Assembly: GCA_013298895.1 (NCBI GenBank)
Contig: JAAFJM010000005.1
Span: 42,229 to 106,228 of the forward strand
Reading direction: 5' to 3'
DNA length: 64,000 nucleotides
Origin: Bacteroidota bacterium
GTDB taxonomy: Bacteria > Bacteroidota > Bacteroidia > UKL13-3
The notes under the pieces were generated by a model. The model had not been told where the DNA came from, did not search any database, and was given only the letters and a program-made list of their open reading frames with translations. Made by a program: the position numbers and the translations under genes. Below, in pieces: positions 35,516-44,609 of the stretch. Position 1 is the stretch's first letter. Every line of letters begins with the position of its first letter.

Positions 35516-36763
35516 TTGGAAAAACTAAAAGAAATATATCAAACGCTTAGTAAAAATAAACTAAGAACTGCCTTAACTGCCTTTGGGGTGTTTTGGGGTA
35601 TTTTTATGTTGATTATAATGCTAGGTTCTGGACATGGTTTGGAAAATGGTGTTACTGAATCGTTTGGCGGCACTGCTAAAAATGCGGTTTACATGTGGAC
35701 CCAACAAACTTCAATAGCTTACAAAGGTTTACCTCGCGGACGAACTTTCGATTTTAAGGTAGAAGATATACAAGCCATAAAAGACAATATTCCAGAATTG
35801 GCAGTTATTGCTCCTGCTGCGCAATTAGGTGGCTACCGAGGAGAAAATAATGTTAGCAGAGGAAAATTTACGGGTGCATTTACCGTTCGTGGTGATTATC
35901 CTGATACTAAATTAATTCAAACTTTTAAAATTGTTGAAGGACGTTTTTTAAACGAACTAGATATAAAAGAACGCAGGAAAGTTTGTGTAATTGCTCCCAG
36001 AGTTATGGAAATTTTATTTCCTAAAAATGAAGCACCACTGAACAAATACATTCAAGTAAATGGTATTTATTTTAAAGTAATTGGCACCTTAAAAGCTGAT
36101 AACAGTGGCGATGATGTGCAAGAAAAACTGCAAACCATTTATATTCCATTTACTACTTTTCAAAATGCCTTTAACTTTGGTGGTAAAATTGGTTGGTTTA
36201 CTTTAACAGCCAAACCTGCTTACTCGGCTTCTTTAGTAGAAGAAAAAATAAAAACATTATTGAAAAACCGCCATCATATTTCACCAGCCGATGATAGGGC
36301 TATTGGTACTTGGAACAGCGAAAAAGAGTTTAAAAAATTAATGGGCTTATTCCGCGGCATAGAATTGTTGGTTTGGATTGTAGGCATTGGAACTTTATTA
36401 GCTGGGGTAATTGGGGTAAGTAATATTATGCTCATTATAGTAAAAGAACGAACCAAAGAAATTGGCGTTCGCAGGGCACTTGGAGCTACTCCAATAAATA
36501 TTATGAGCCAAGTTATTGCTGAAAGTATTTTGCTTACATCGGTAGCAGGTTATATTGGTTTAGTTTGTGGTGTATTTGCATTAGAGGCTGTAAGTGCTGC
36601 CATAAAAGGGCAAGAAAGTGGCATGTTTCAAAACCCTGGAGTAGATATTATTATTGCTATAAAAGCATTAGCTATATTAATTGTTTCAGGTGCATTAGCT
36701 GGCATTATTCCTGCACAAAAAGCAGTTAATATTAGTCCAGTGGAGGCATTGAGAACGGAGTAA
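35516..36763 (+). CDS. MacB-like ABC permease, copy 2
   Basis: A 415-residue paralog of the preceding permease with the same layout: helix near residue 20 (LTAFGVFWGIFMLIIML), periplasmic core, three C-terminal helices, end PAQKAVNISPVEALRTE. The start is TTG at 35516 (EKLKEIYQTLSKNKLRT follows), since no ATG or GTG fits the alignment with copy 1. Both borders carry word repeats. Confidence 0.88.
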   Translation: MEKLKEIYQTLSKNKLRTALTAFGVFWGIFMLIIMLGSGHGLENGVTESFGGTAKNAVYMWTQQTSIAYKGLPRGRTFDFKVEDIQAIKDNIPELAVIAPAAQLGGYRGENNVSRGKFTGAFTVRGDYPDTKLIQTFKIVEGRFLNELDIKERRKVCVIAPRVMEILFPKNEAPLNKYIQVNGIYFKVIGTLKADNSGDDVQEKLQTIYIPFTTFQNAFNFGGKIGWFTLTAKPAYSASLVEEKIKTLLKNRHHISPADDRAIGTWNSEKEFKKLMGLFRGIELLVWIVGIGTLLAGVIGVSNIMLIIVKERTKEIGVRRALGATPINIMSQVIAESILLTSVAGYIGLVCGVFALEAVSAAIKGQESGMFQNPGVDIIIAIKALAILIVSGALAGIIPAQKAVNISPVEALRTE

Positions 36764-36764
36764 A

Positions 36765-36906
36765 TGCTTCTGGCTTCTAGCCACTAGCAAAAAGTTGGAG
36801 AAAAAATATTGATATAAAGTATCATTTACCGTTGTGCTTTAGCCAACGGACAAAAAAATAATAAAAATAAATAGGTCAACAGCGAGCAGCTAGTGGCCAG
36901 AAGCAA
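36765..36906. repeat. Inverted pair of CTGGC/CTAGC-word repeats
   Basis: GCTTCTGGCTTCTAGCCACT (36765-36784) starts right after the permease stop, and its near-inverse AGCTAGTGGCCAGAAGC (36888-36904) ends ten bases before the adaptor gene. Between them lies a small hairpin, CCGTTG...CAACGG. Confidence 0.65.
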
Positions 36907-36914
36907 TAAAAAAC

Positions 36915-38009
36915 ATGAAAAAAATAATTAGAACATTGGTATTTGTGGCACTTGGTGCTTTGTTTGTGTACACCATTTATTACTTGTATAATAAAAACCA
37001 AGAAAAGCCAACGGTATTTAAAACCACGCAAGCTTTTGAAACAGATATTGTTAAAAAAACTTTAGCTACAGGAAGCATTGTGCCTCGCAGAGAAATCAAT
37101 ATCAAACCTCAGGTTTCGGGTATTATTGAAAAAATATTTGTGGTAGCAGGCACGCATGTGAGCAAAGGCGATATGATTGCGCGAATAAAAATTATTCCCA
37201 ACATGATTAATTTAGCCAATGCCGAAAGCCGCATTACGCGTGCTAAATTGGCTTTAGATAATGCAAAAATTGATTTTGATAGAAACCAAAAAATGTTTGA
37301 TCAGAAAATGATTTCACTTTCGGAATACCAACCTTTTGCCTTGGCATACAAAAATGCTAAAGAGGAACTTGAAGCGGCCGAAAATAACATTGCATTGATT
37401 AAAGAAGGCGTGAGTAAGTCGGGCGGAAAAGTTACCAATACCATTGTACGCAGCACTATTGATGGAATGATTTTGGATATTCCAGTTAAAGAAGGTGGAA
37501 GCGTAATTGAAAGTAATAATTTTAACGAAGGAACTACCATTGCCTCCATAGCCGATATGGGCGAAATGATTTTTGATGGTAAGGTTGATGAAAGTGAAGT
37601 AGGAAAAATTAAACCAGGAATGGACTTAATTTTAACCATTGGCGCTTTAGATACTGTAAAATTCAATGCCAATTTAGAGTACATAGCACCAAAAGGAGTG
37701 AAAGAAAACGGGGCCATTCAGTTTCAAATAAAAGCAAAAGTAAACTTACAAAAAGGCGTGTTTTTACGTGCGGGTTATAGTAGCACAGCTGATATAGTTT
37801 TAGCTAAAAAAGAAAAAGTATTGGCCTTGGCCGAAGGTGTATTGCAATTTGAAAACAATAAAACTTTTGTAGAAGTAGAAACTGCTCCACAAACATTTGA
37901 AAAACGCTATTTACAAACTGGCCTAAGCGATGGAATTAACATTGAAATTTTAGGTGGAATAAAAAAAGAAGATAAAATCAAAGACCCTAATGTGGAGAAG
38001 GTGGAGTGA
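36915..38009 (+). CDS. HlyD/MacA-type periplasmic adaptor
   Basis: A 364-residue membrane-fusion protein with one N-terminal anchor (TLVFVALGALFVYTIYYLY). A split biotinyl-lipoyl domain is seen (PQVSGIIEKIFVVAGTHVSKGD and later STIDGMILDIPVKEGGSV), with a helical hairpin between (about residues 95-155) and beta-barrel domains after. It should bridge the two MacB-like permeases to an outer-membrane channel, which is not encoded here. It overlaps the next gene by one base. Confidence 0.9.
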   Translation: MKKIIRTLVFVALGALFVYTIYYLYNKNQEKPTVFKTTQAFETDIVKKTLATGSIVPRREINIKPQVSGIIEKIFVVAGTHVSKGDMIARIKIIPNMINLANAESRITRAKLALDNAKIDFDRNQKMFDQKMISLSEYQPFALAYKNAKEELEAAENNIALIKEGVSKSGGKVTNTIVRSTIDGMILDIPVKEGGSVIESNNFNEGTTIASIADMGEMIFDGKVDESEVGKIKPGMDLILTIGALDTVKFNANLEYIAPKGVKENGAIQFQIKAKVNLQKGVFLRAGYSSTADIVLAKKEKVLALAEGVLQFENNKTFVEVETAPQTFEKRYLQTGLSDGINIEILGGIKKEDKIKDPNVEKVE

Positions 38010-38512
38010 TGAAAGTAGGGATTATTTTTGTATTGCTAGCGCTTAACTTCTCTCAAATATCTGCACAAAAAATTACTTCAAAAGTAATTTTAGCAAAAGG
38101 CATTGAATTGATTGCCGTTATTGAAAAGTTTGATAGTACCAAACACCATTACGATACCTGCATGACAGGCCCAGATTGGAAAGCTATTTGCTTAATTGAT
38201 GGACAAATATGGTTTGGCACTGACCAAGGATTAGACTTGCCCAAAAACAAATTATTAAAGCTAACCATGGTAATAAATGGAACATTCATTCCACTAGAAA
38301 CCAATGGTATGTATAATATTAATTATGGCTCATTAACTATTAGAGAAAAACAATTTAAACTGACTAAAACAAACGTTGGATTTATGTTATATGGCTTTTT
38401 CTCTGATGGTGCGGGAACTTATACTGCACATTGGCAAATTATAAAAAACAAAGCAAACAGAAATGTATTATCTAAAGATGAAAATAATTTCTTATGGCAA
38501 ATTGAAAAATAA
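38009..38512 (+). CDS. Exported protein of unknown function, last gene of the ABC operon
   Basis: A 167-residue protein with signal peptide (MKVGIIFVLLALNFSQISAQ). ATG 38009 overlaps the TGA of the adaptor gene (TGATG), so it is translationally coupled. The body is beta-rich with no known domain. The coupling suggests a role with the exporter. Confidence 0.65.
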   Translation: MKVGIIFVLLALNFSQISAQKITSKVILAKGIELIAVIEKFDSTKHHYDTCMTGPDWKAICLIDGQIWFGTDQGLDLPKNKLLKLTMVINGTFIPLETNGMYNINYGSLTIREKQFKLTKTNVGFMLYGFFSDGAGTYTAHWQIIKNKANRNVLSKDENNFLWQIEK

Positions 38513-38669
38513 TATTTTAAAGACTTTAAATCAAAAATAAATATAATTAATAGAGTAACTAATAACGTTTATTAATAAATTTAATTCTGTAATTTATTTA
38601 GCTACATAATTTGTTAATGTAGAAAATCTAAATAGTTTTAAAGGTTAAAATAAAATGATAAAGACTTCA

Positions 38670-39629
38670 CTATTTTCCATTTTTTTTACATTTTTGTTTG
38701 TAAAGTTTCTTATTTTCTTTTAGACCTAATTCTAATGATTTCTTCAAACAATTACATCCTTCTAAATCTTTATTTTGACTAAATAAAATTTCTGACTTAA
38801 TATAATAAGCTTCAGGTGTTTCGTTTATGTTTAAAATTTTGTCAATAATTATGATAGCACTATCCCCAATTTTGTTATCACCCCAGTAATAAAATAGTAG
38901 CCAATCAAGTGCCGATTTGTGTTTACTGTCTAATTCAAGTACATATAAATTAATTGCTTTAGCCTCTTCAATTCTTTTTTGTGAAGTATAAAGCGAAGCC
39001 TTATTATAAAACGTAGTGGCATCTTTTGGGTCAATTAAAATTGCTTTATTTAAGTCCACTTCACATCTTGAAAATCTTAGCATTTGTAAATTATAGAATC
39101 CTCTTTTTTTGAAGAAATACCCACTTAAAGCAGCTGAATCAATTTTAATAGCTCTGTCGCAAATTTTCAATATTGTTGCAGTGTCACCTATTCTCTCAAA
39201 ATAATCAAGAAATGAAAAATAAATACTAATTTCATGTTTGTAATCCTTGTCTAGCTTCCTACCTGTTCCGTAATATTCATTTGCAAGAATTGAATCTTTA
39301 CTCAAAATGAATTCAGTGAACAATCCAAAAACAAAGTAAACATTAGGATTATTTGGATTGATTAACCATGATTGGTTAAATCTTTTGATTGAAGTTATTG
39401 GGTCATTTTGTAAAGTTAAATATCTAAATCCATACCTCAAATATATTTTGGCAGCGCTATCTTTGTTATGAAATTGAATAATTGTTTTATTTATAAACTC
39501 ATTATCAAAATCTAACATTTCCTTAGTTTTAATACAATCTTTCCCATACATTGGTTTTGTATTGTCACATTGTGAATACGAGTTTGTATAAAACCCAATT
39601 AAATATAAAAACAATAAAAAGATTCTCAT
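38670..39629 (-). CDS. Exported TPR-repeat protein
   Basis: A 319-residue protein with signal peptide (cleavage near SYSQ) and a chain of tetratricopeptide-like helix pairs, for example SALSGYFFKKRGFYNLQML, CEVDLNKAILIDPKDATTFY and NKASLYTSQKRIEEAKAINL. It would be a periplasmic or surface scaffold for protein contacts. Function unknown; transcribed alone. Confidence 0.7.
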   Translation of the reverse strand: MRIFLLFLYLIGFYTNSYSQCDNTKPMYGKDCIKTKEMLDFDNEFINKTIIQFHNKDSAAKIYLRYGFRYLTLQNDPITSIKRFNQSWLINPNNPNVYFVFGLFTEFILSKDSILANEYYGTGRKLDKDYKHEISIYFSFLDYFERIGDTATILKICDRAIKIDSAALSGYFFKKRGFYNLQMLRFSRCEVDLNKAILIDPKDATTFYNKASLYTSQKRIEEAKAINLYVLELDSKHKSALDWLLFYYWGDNKIGDSAIIIIDKILNINETPEAYYIKSEILFSQNKDLEGCNCLKKSLELGLKENKKLYKQKCKKNGK

Positions 39630-40393
39630 TTTTGTTCTTCAATAATAACAATTTTACGACAAACTAAAATAAATTTTCTTCGCAATAGCACATCCAAATT
39701 TCAGCTTTATTTTTAAACTACAAAAATTGAAAATAACCTAAGATAATTGGTTCAAAGAGTACCATAAAACCAATTATTGCATATTGCGATATGCAATAAA
39801 CACTGAAAATTGACAATAAAAACCATTGGCTGATGAATTAAAAATGATTTAGTCGGAAGTGAGCAAACCTTAGGGAATTTAAAGTGTTCGGGTTTGTTTT
39901 TGGAAAACTTAAAATAAGTGATTTGTTTTGATTTACTGTTGTAAAGAAAAAAAGTGATATTTGAATTATAATTTCAAGAAAATAAAACGCAATGCAGCGA
40001 GACCTACTTTTAAATTGTCTATAAATAAAACTATTAGTATGTATAAAATCTTAACTTTACTATTTTTTGCTTTTATCACTTTATACCCTTAAAAAAACTA
40101 AATCACAATTTAGGGTTGTATTTATTGAAAATTGTTAAAAAAATAAAAAATCATTGTGCGTGAAACTAATGCATTTTATTTGGCTTTCACGTTATTAAAG
40201 AATAATTTAAGTTTTTATAATATAGAAGAATTAAAAATTTTAATTGAATTTAAAAAGGATTGTCTTAACAAGTTGTGCGAATTACTTTTTAAAATAATAT
40301 CTAACTCAAAAAGTTAAATTTTTGCATAACTAAACTTTTAAAAAACACCCAACCTGCAAGGCAAGTTAAGTATTGTAAACAACAAAATAATAT
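39630..40393. other. Long intergenic stretch with no full gene
   Basis: A 764-base AT-rich region. It contains a perfect small hairpin TTGCATAT/ATATGCAA (39777-39796) and a 17-codon frame at 40039-40092 (MYKILTLLFFAFITLYP) that looks like a signal peptide cut short by a stop. This may be a gene relic. I see no RNA gene and no clear terminator for the operon ending at 40394. Confidence 0.4.
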
Positions 40394-41086
40394 TTACCAA
40401 AAGAAGGACAAACCAAAGTCTGTTGAATAATAGCTTGCACCATTAGCTGCTGCTCCGGGTGGTCTTGCTGCTAGTTTATAAGTTTCAATATTTGGAGTTA
40501 CTGTTAAGCCAAACCAATCATGCAGTTTGTAGGTAATATTAAATTGTAACTTGGTATTTTTACCATAATTATCCGAATCGTATTTGTTATAAAAAACACT
40601 ATAATGATACCTAGTATTAATAATTAAACGTTCACCAATTTTAGTAAGTATCGAAAAGCTAGCCCCTGGAAATGTTATACCTGCACTTCTGAATCCAGCA
40701 GTTTCAAACCCGCCAATGATTCCCAAACCTATGCGGGTTTCAGACCCCAAAATTTTAATTGGCTTACCAGGGTTCAGATAATAACCCCAGTCAACATCTG
40801 CTAAGGCACCATGCACATTGTCAGGAGAATTAACTGTTCCTCCCCAATCAATGTTGGGTACCAATGAAAAGTCGCCAGTTACCCAACCATAGTCACTTGT
40901 TACCCAATCAAATTTCAGCATGGGATTTTTAGTTGTAAATGTATAGTTGCTATTGGTTGCCAAATCAGCATTACCACTTGAGAATTGGTAAAGTGATATA
41001 TGAAACTGATCGTCTTGGGCAAATGAAATAATGCTGCATAAGCAAAACGAGGTTATAATGATTAAGTTTAATACAAATTTGAACAT
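40394..41086 (-). CDS. Predicted outer-membrane beta-barrel protein
   Basis: A 230-residue protein with a signal peptide (cleavage near SFAQ) and about ten amphipathic strands, ending in aromatic residues (FGLSFFW) as barrel proteins do. No family name recognised. It starts 4 bases after the large exported protein gene, so both are controlled by the operator at 42838. It may be the surface anchor or channel for that protein. Confidence 0.65.
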   Translation of the reverse strand: MFKFVLNLIIITSFCLCSIISFAQDDQFHISLYQFSSGNADLATNSNYTFTTKNPMLKFDWVTSDYGWVTGDFSLVPNIDWGGTVNSPDNVHGALADVDWGYYLNPGKPIKILGSETRIGLGIIGGFETAGFRSAGITFPGASFSILTKIGERLIINTRYHYSVFYNKYDSDNYGKNTKLQFNITYKLHDWFGLTVTPNIETYKLAARPPGAAANGASYYSTDFGLSFFW

Positions 41087-41090
41087 AAGC

Positions 41091-42785
41091 TTACTTTTTA
41101 AGGGTTATAAAAACAATTTCTCCTTCTTTGGCTTTTTTGGTTAGTTTTTTTCCTTGGAAAACCACCTCATCATTGTTTTCAAAAAGTATTGGGCTGCCAA
41201 ACCAAAGTACCCATTCATCATTGTTAAATGATTTAAAGGCACTTAGCTCTTTGTTGGTTAAACTGTACTTGCAAATGCCCAATCCGCTCATTAAGCCTAA
41301 TTTGTGTTTGGCTTCCATGGCGCCATTTTCATTCAACATTTTATTATATTTAGCATAATCAAAAAACGACCAATAAAACGTGTTTCCATCTTTTGTAAAG
41401 TGTAAATTAAAACGCGAATATTCTTCTTCTGGTTTTGCCAGATAAGTATTTAAGTTCCCATCGGAATCAAAAACCATGGTTACTATCGCAGAACGGTCTT
41501 GTTCATATTTGCTGTTTATAGATTTTACAGTTTGTCCGGATAAAAATAGGTTGCCATTTTTTGCATGAATTTGTACATCGTTAAAATACAACCAAGGCTC
41601 AACCTTACCTTTAACCCCATTTACCATTTGAATTTTTCCGGTTAAATCAGCCTTGCTAAATGCTTTTACATAATCCACTTTGCCATGGCTGATTTTGGCT
41701 ATTTGTAAGATAGGAAATTCTTTTATAGTAAAACCATCAAACGTGGTAAAAGTATTTTTTTGGTTAGAACTGTTGCCCACAATGTATATGACCCCATCTA
41801 TTTCTTTAACATGTTCTATAGCCCAGTTTCCATAAATGCCTTCCATGTTTATCCTTTCTTTTACCTCAAATGATTCCCCATCAACCCTAATGTACTCGAA
41901 GTTTAAAGGATTGGTAGTTGGCTGTTTTGATTTTTTGTAGAAAAATGGTTTCATGATGATGATGTAATCAAACACTCCTGGCGCCTTCTCTATTTCCTTT
42001 ACAGTTGGCAAACATTGGTAATCGTAACTGAATGTAACCTCTTTTATAACAGTGGCATTTTCATTATATTTCCTAAACACATAATGAGCTTTGTTTGGGT
42101 CAGGATTTACGCCCACTGTTGAAAATAAAATGTTTCCTCCGCCTGGCACGGGGTTGTTATACAGTGGATACCATTTTTGGCCTTTAGCTTCTTTCAAGTC
42201 ATCAGATGATAAATTTTCAATTACGGGAATTTCGCCACATTGGGTACCTTGCGTTTTGGTATCATTGGCTAGAGGTTGGCATCCGATAGCTGAAATGTTT
42301 ACTTTGAAACCGGATATTCCGGCAGTTCCACTAACAACATTACTAAACATAAACGAATTATTAACAGGACGGGGTAAATTAGCACCACCCTGCCATATAG
42401 ATTTACCAATATTTGCAGCTATCGGCATGTATGTTTTACCGAACACAAATTCATCGTTTAGCAACGCTTCTTCTGATGATTCATATTTTTTAGTATCAGT
42501 TCTAATAAATTCGTAAGTGTCAGAAAAAACCAATTTATCAATATTCCATTTTAAACCTTTATATGTTCTTGTTCCAGTCCATACATTTTTGTTCATATCG
42601 CAAATAGATTGTGCAAATTTAACATAGATTTCATGGGTAATACTATCACGTCCAGCATCAATAATAGCCCAATTTTTGTGTTTGTTTTGCGAAGCCAACT
42701 CAAAATTTTTAGTGGTTACTTCAACCTGTGCCTGCAAAAATAAACTTGCTAGAATTGCGGCATTTGTTAGGATTAATTTTTTCAT
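41091..42785 (-). CDS. Large exported protein of unknown family, predicted regulon member
   Basis: A 564-residue protein with signal peptide MKKLILTNAAILASLFLQAQ. The body is beta-rich with repeated blade-like stretches (GNWAIEHVKEIDGVIYIVGN, AIVTMVFDSDGNLNTYL), suggesting a beta-propeller. No T9SS sorting tail is present, so it is probably periplasmic or attached to the barrel encoded next. The open frame extends to 42887, but that part overlaps the promoter and operator; ATG 42785 (or 42791) starts the signal peptide. Confidence 0.65.
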   Translation of the reverse strand: MKKLILTNAAILASLFLQAQVEVTTKNFELASQNKHKNWAIIDAGRDSITHEIYVKFAQSICDMNKNVWTGTRTYKGLKWNIDKLVFSDTYEFIRTDTKKYESSEEALLNDEFVFGKTYMPIAANIGKSIWQGGANLPRPVNNSFMFSNVVSGTAGISGFKVNISAIGCQPLANDTKTQGTQCGEIPVIENLSSDDLKEAKGQKWYPLYNNPVPGGGNILFSTVGVNPDPNKAHYVFRKYNENATVIKEVTFSYDYQCLPTVKEIEKAPGVFDYIIIMKPFFYKKSKQPTTNPLNFEYIRVDGESFEVKERINMEGIYGNWAIEHVKEIDGVIYIVGNSSNQKNTFTTFDGFTIKEFPILQIAKISHGKVDYVKAFSKADLTGKIQMVNGVKGKVEPWLYFNDVQIHAKNGNLFLSGQTVKSINSKYEQDRSAIVTMVFDSDGNLNTYLAKPEEEYSRFNLHFTKDGNTFYWSFFDYAKYNKMLNENGAMEAKHKLGLMSGLGICKYSLTNKELSAFKSFNNDEWVLWFGSPILFENNDEVVFQGKKLTKKAKEGEIVFITLKK

Positions 42786-42808
42786 TGTCATAATTAGTTT
42801 GTGATATT

Positions 42809-42816
42809 CAAAATTG
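42809..42816 (-). promoter_or_regulatory. Weak -7 box, site 1
   Basis: CAATTTTG on the minus strand, one mismatch from TAnnTTTG, 23 bases before the ATG of the large exported protein and exactly 21 bases from the operator edge. TCACAAA follows downstream. Confidence 0.6.
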
Positions 42817-42837
42817 ATAGAAAATAGGCATGCTATC

Positions 42838-42857
42838 AATACAGCATCTGCTGTATT
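42838..42857. promoter_or_regulatory. Operator palindrome, site 1
   Basis: AATACAGCATCTGCTGTATT: perfect 9-base arms around a 2-base centre. Same arms as sites 2 and 3. The core is a 7-2-7 arrangement (TACAGCA-N2-TGCTGTA). Confidence 0.8.
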
Positions 42858-42878
42858 TTGGCATTTCATAGGTATAAA

Positions 42879-42901
42879 AAAAGCCACTGTGAGTGGCTTT
42901 T
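42879..42901 (-). terminator. Terminator of the T9SS protein/lipoprotein unit
   Basis: Stem AAAAGCCACT (42879-42888) / AGTGGCTTTT (42892-42901) with a 3-base loop, just past the stop of the lipoprotein gene. Confidence 0.85.
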
Positions 42902-42919
42902 GAGTGAAATATTAGTTGT

Positions 42920-43360
42920 TTATTTACTCAAATATCCTTTCGAGTAGTCGTTACTTCCTTTTCTTGTTTCTGCATCTTTATTGCTAATTACAAAAGATGT
43001 TTTGGTAAACAAAACAACCTCATTCGTGTCGGGCTGTTTTCCTGCTTCTAATAAAATTAACAAATCTTTACCATTAAGTTTTGCAATAGTATACGTTCCA
43101 TTGTCTGATCCTAAAGGAAGAACTGTGGAGTAGGTATTGTCATTCCCTAAAGTAAATGTTCCTGTACCATCAGGCACATTGTAGGATAGTTTAAGCGAAT
43201 CTCCAGGAATGCTGTATTCTTCAAATTTGTTGATTTTCCATGTACCTACAACTGCTTCTTTCGTAAAAGCAACTGGTGCATTCGTGTCTTCTTTTTTGTC
43301 TTCTTCTTTTTTGCAGGCAACTATTGCCAATAAAAGCATCGGGATCATTAGTTTTTTCAT
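42920..43360 (-). CDS. Lipocalin-like lipoprotein
   Basis: A 146-residue lipoprotein (MKKLMIPMLLLAIVAC, Cys16, then an acidic/lysine linker). The domain begins AVVGTWKINKFEEY and continues in short strands with TFTLGNDNTYST, the usual pattern of lipocalin-like Bacteroidota lipoproteins. Ligand unknown. It lies 27 bases after the T9SS protein gene and shares its promoter. Confidence 0.75.
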   Translation of the reverse strand: MKKLMIPMLLLAIVACKKEEDKKEDTNAPVAFTKEAVVGTWKINKFEEYSIPGDSLKLSYNVPDGTGTFTLGNDNTYSTVLPLGSDNGTYTIAKLNGKDLLILLEAGKQPDTNEVVLFTKTSFVISNKDAETRKGSNDYSKGYLSK

Positions 43361-43387
43361 TTGTTTATTTATTTGGTATAATTGAAA

Positions 43388-44425
43388 TTAGTCTATTATA
43401 ATTTTTTTGGTGGTTGAGCCTAAATTAGTAACAACCTCAATAAAATAAATACCACTGCTCAAATTGGATGTATTAATATGGGCGTTGTTATCTAATATAC
43501 TATTGAATGTATTTATTCTGCTTCCCGAGATATCAAATACTGTTGTGCTAGAAATGCTTGTGTTGTCTAATGAGGTAATATTAACCATATCCTTTGCCGG
43601 ATTAGGATAAACAGAGAAATTATTGTTTAGAACATTTTCGCTTATGGCATTAGGGGTATTATTGCCATACATAATAATTCCAGTTTGCTTGAGAGGCATA
43701 CCTGATCCATTACGCGCATAAATAGCGAAAGTTTTGGTTTTAGCATTTTCTTTTTGGGTTACAATAATTTTATTCGACAATTCAAATAGGTTAGTGCTTG
43801 CTTGCAAAGTTGTCTGCAATGAAGAGTCTAAGCCATTCGAATAATAATATTCAGTGTAGCCGATTCTAGTAAAATTGGAACCGTCTAATTTAAAACCTAC
43901 AACAGAATCTAGGCGGCTATTATTTAGGTAGTATATGGACTTACTAATTAATTGCCAAGAATTGCTTAACCAGCGGTAAGAAAAATGGGTAAATTGATTA
44001 GGTGATGAACCGCGTTCAATAATTATTTTTGTGCTATTGGTAAATGGGCCTCCATTATTACTTCGTTCTTGGATGATACTTGTATCTCCAGTAGCATCTG
44101 CTGAAAAGGTAGTTCTTTCAACATCCTCCCAAGGATTATTGCCATCCTTTTCTGAGGAAATACAAACAGTAATATTCCCTGTTACTGTACTTGTAATCCT
44201 AAAGGTTGGCACCCCTAGCATTGTGCTTGTTGAGAGGCCTGTTAATGGTACTCCTTTTGAATCATAAGTTAAATCACCCATTTGAACACCAGATAGTGAA
44301 ATGGAGTTGTGAGAAATAGGATCTACACGGAGATTAAGCCCCCAGATTTCGGATGCTGTAAATTGTGCAGAAGCACTTGCTGCAAATAATATCAAGCTTG
44401 TAATTGTTAGTACTTGTTTTTTCAT
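43388..44425 (-). CDS. Secreted protein with T9SS type A sorting domain
   Basis: A 345-residue protein with signal peptide (MKKQVLTITSLILFAASASA) and a C-terminal T9SS sorting domain of about 75 residues: FSVYPNPAKDMVNI to GIYFIEVVTNLG and KKIIID. It is therefore predicted to be exported through the type IX system and to end up on the surface or free. The middle part is beta-rich and not recognised. ATG 44425 is preferred to the longer frame from 44455, which overlaps the weak -7 box. Confidence 0.8.
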   Translation of the reverse strand: MKKQVLTITSLILFAASASAQFTASEIWGLNLRVDPISHNSISLSGVQMGDLTYDSKGVPLTGLSTSTMLGVPTFRITSTVTGNITVCISSEKDGNNPWEDVERTTFSADATGDTSIIQERSNNGGPFTNSTKIIIERGSSPNQFTHFSYRWLSNSWQLISKSIYYLNNSRLDSVVGFKLDGSNFTRIGYTEYYYSNGLDSSLQTTLQASTNLFELSNKIIVTQKENAKTKTFAIYARNGSGMPLKQTGIIMYGNNTPNAISENVLNNNFSVYPNPAKDMVNITSLDNTSISSTTVFDISGSRINTFNSILDNNAHINTSNLSSGIYFIEVVTNLGSTTKKIIID

Positions 44426-44452
44426 ATTGTTGTTTGTTTTATTTGTGAGCAA

Positions 44453-44460
44453 CAAAAATC
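44453..44460 (-). promoter_or_regulatory. Weak -7 box, site 2
   Basis: GATTTTTG on the minus strand, one mismatch from TAnnTTTG, exactly 21 bases from the operator edge. It is followed by TTGCTCACAAATAAAACA, nearly the same as at site 3. Confidence 0.6.
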
Positions 44461-44481
44461 TAAAAGAATGGTAGCTTTCGA

Positions 44482-44501
44482 AATACAGCAGATGCTGTAT
44501 T
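44482..44501. promoter_or_regulatory. Operator palindrome, site 2
   Basis: AATACAGCAGATGCTGTATT, perfect 9-base arms; one more A-T pair extends it to 22 bases (44481-44502). Confidence 0.82.
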
Positions 44502-44521
44502 TTTAGCTTTCATTTAAATAA

Positions 44522-44550
44522 AAAAACCGTTGCTTTAGGCAACGGTTTTT
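44522..44550 (-). terminator. Terminator of the Asp-box protein gene
   Basis: Perfect 12-base stem AAAAACCGTTGC (44522-44533) / GCAACGGTTTTT (44539-44550), loop of 5, reading as a T-tailed terminator on the minus strand. Confidence 0.88.
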
Positions 44551-44609
44551 ACATAAATCTAAAGCTTATTTATTCCTGAAAATAAATTAAGGTAATAATA
44601 AAGATTAGC

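Noticed and set aside
42091..42516. Plus-strand frame opposite the large exported protein gene
   Set aside because: Low-complexity shadow frame without motif, start context or promoter.
42785..42887. Longer N-terminus of the large exported protein
   Set aside because: It would translate through the operator and the -7 box, and the signal peptide begins at 42785.
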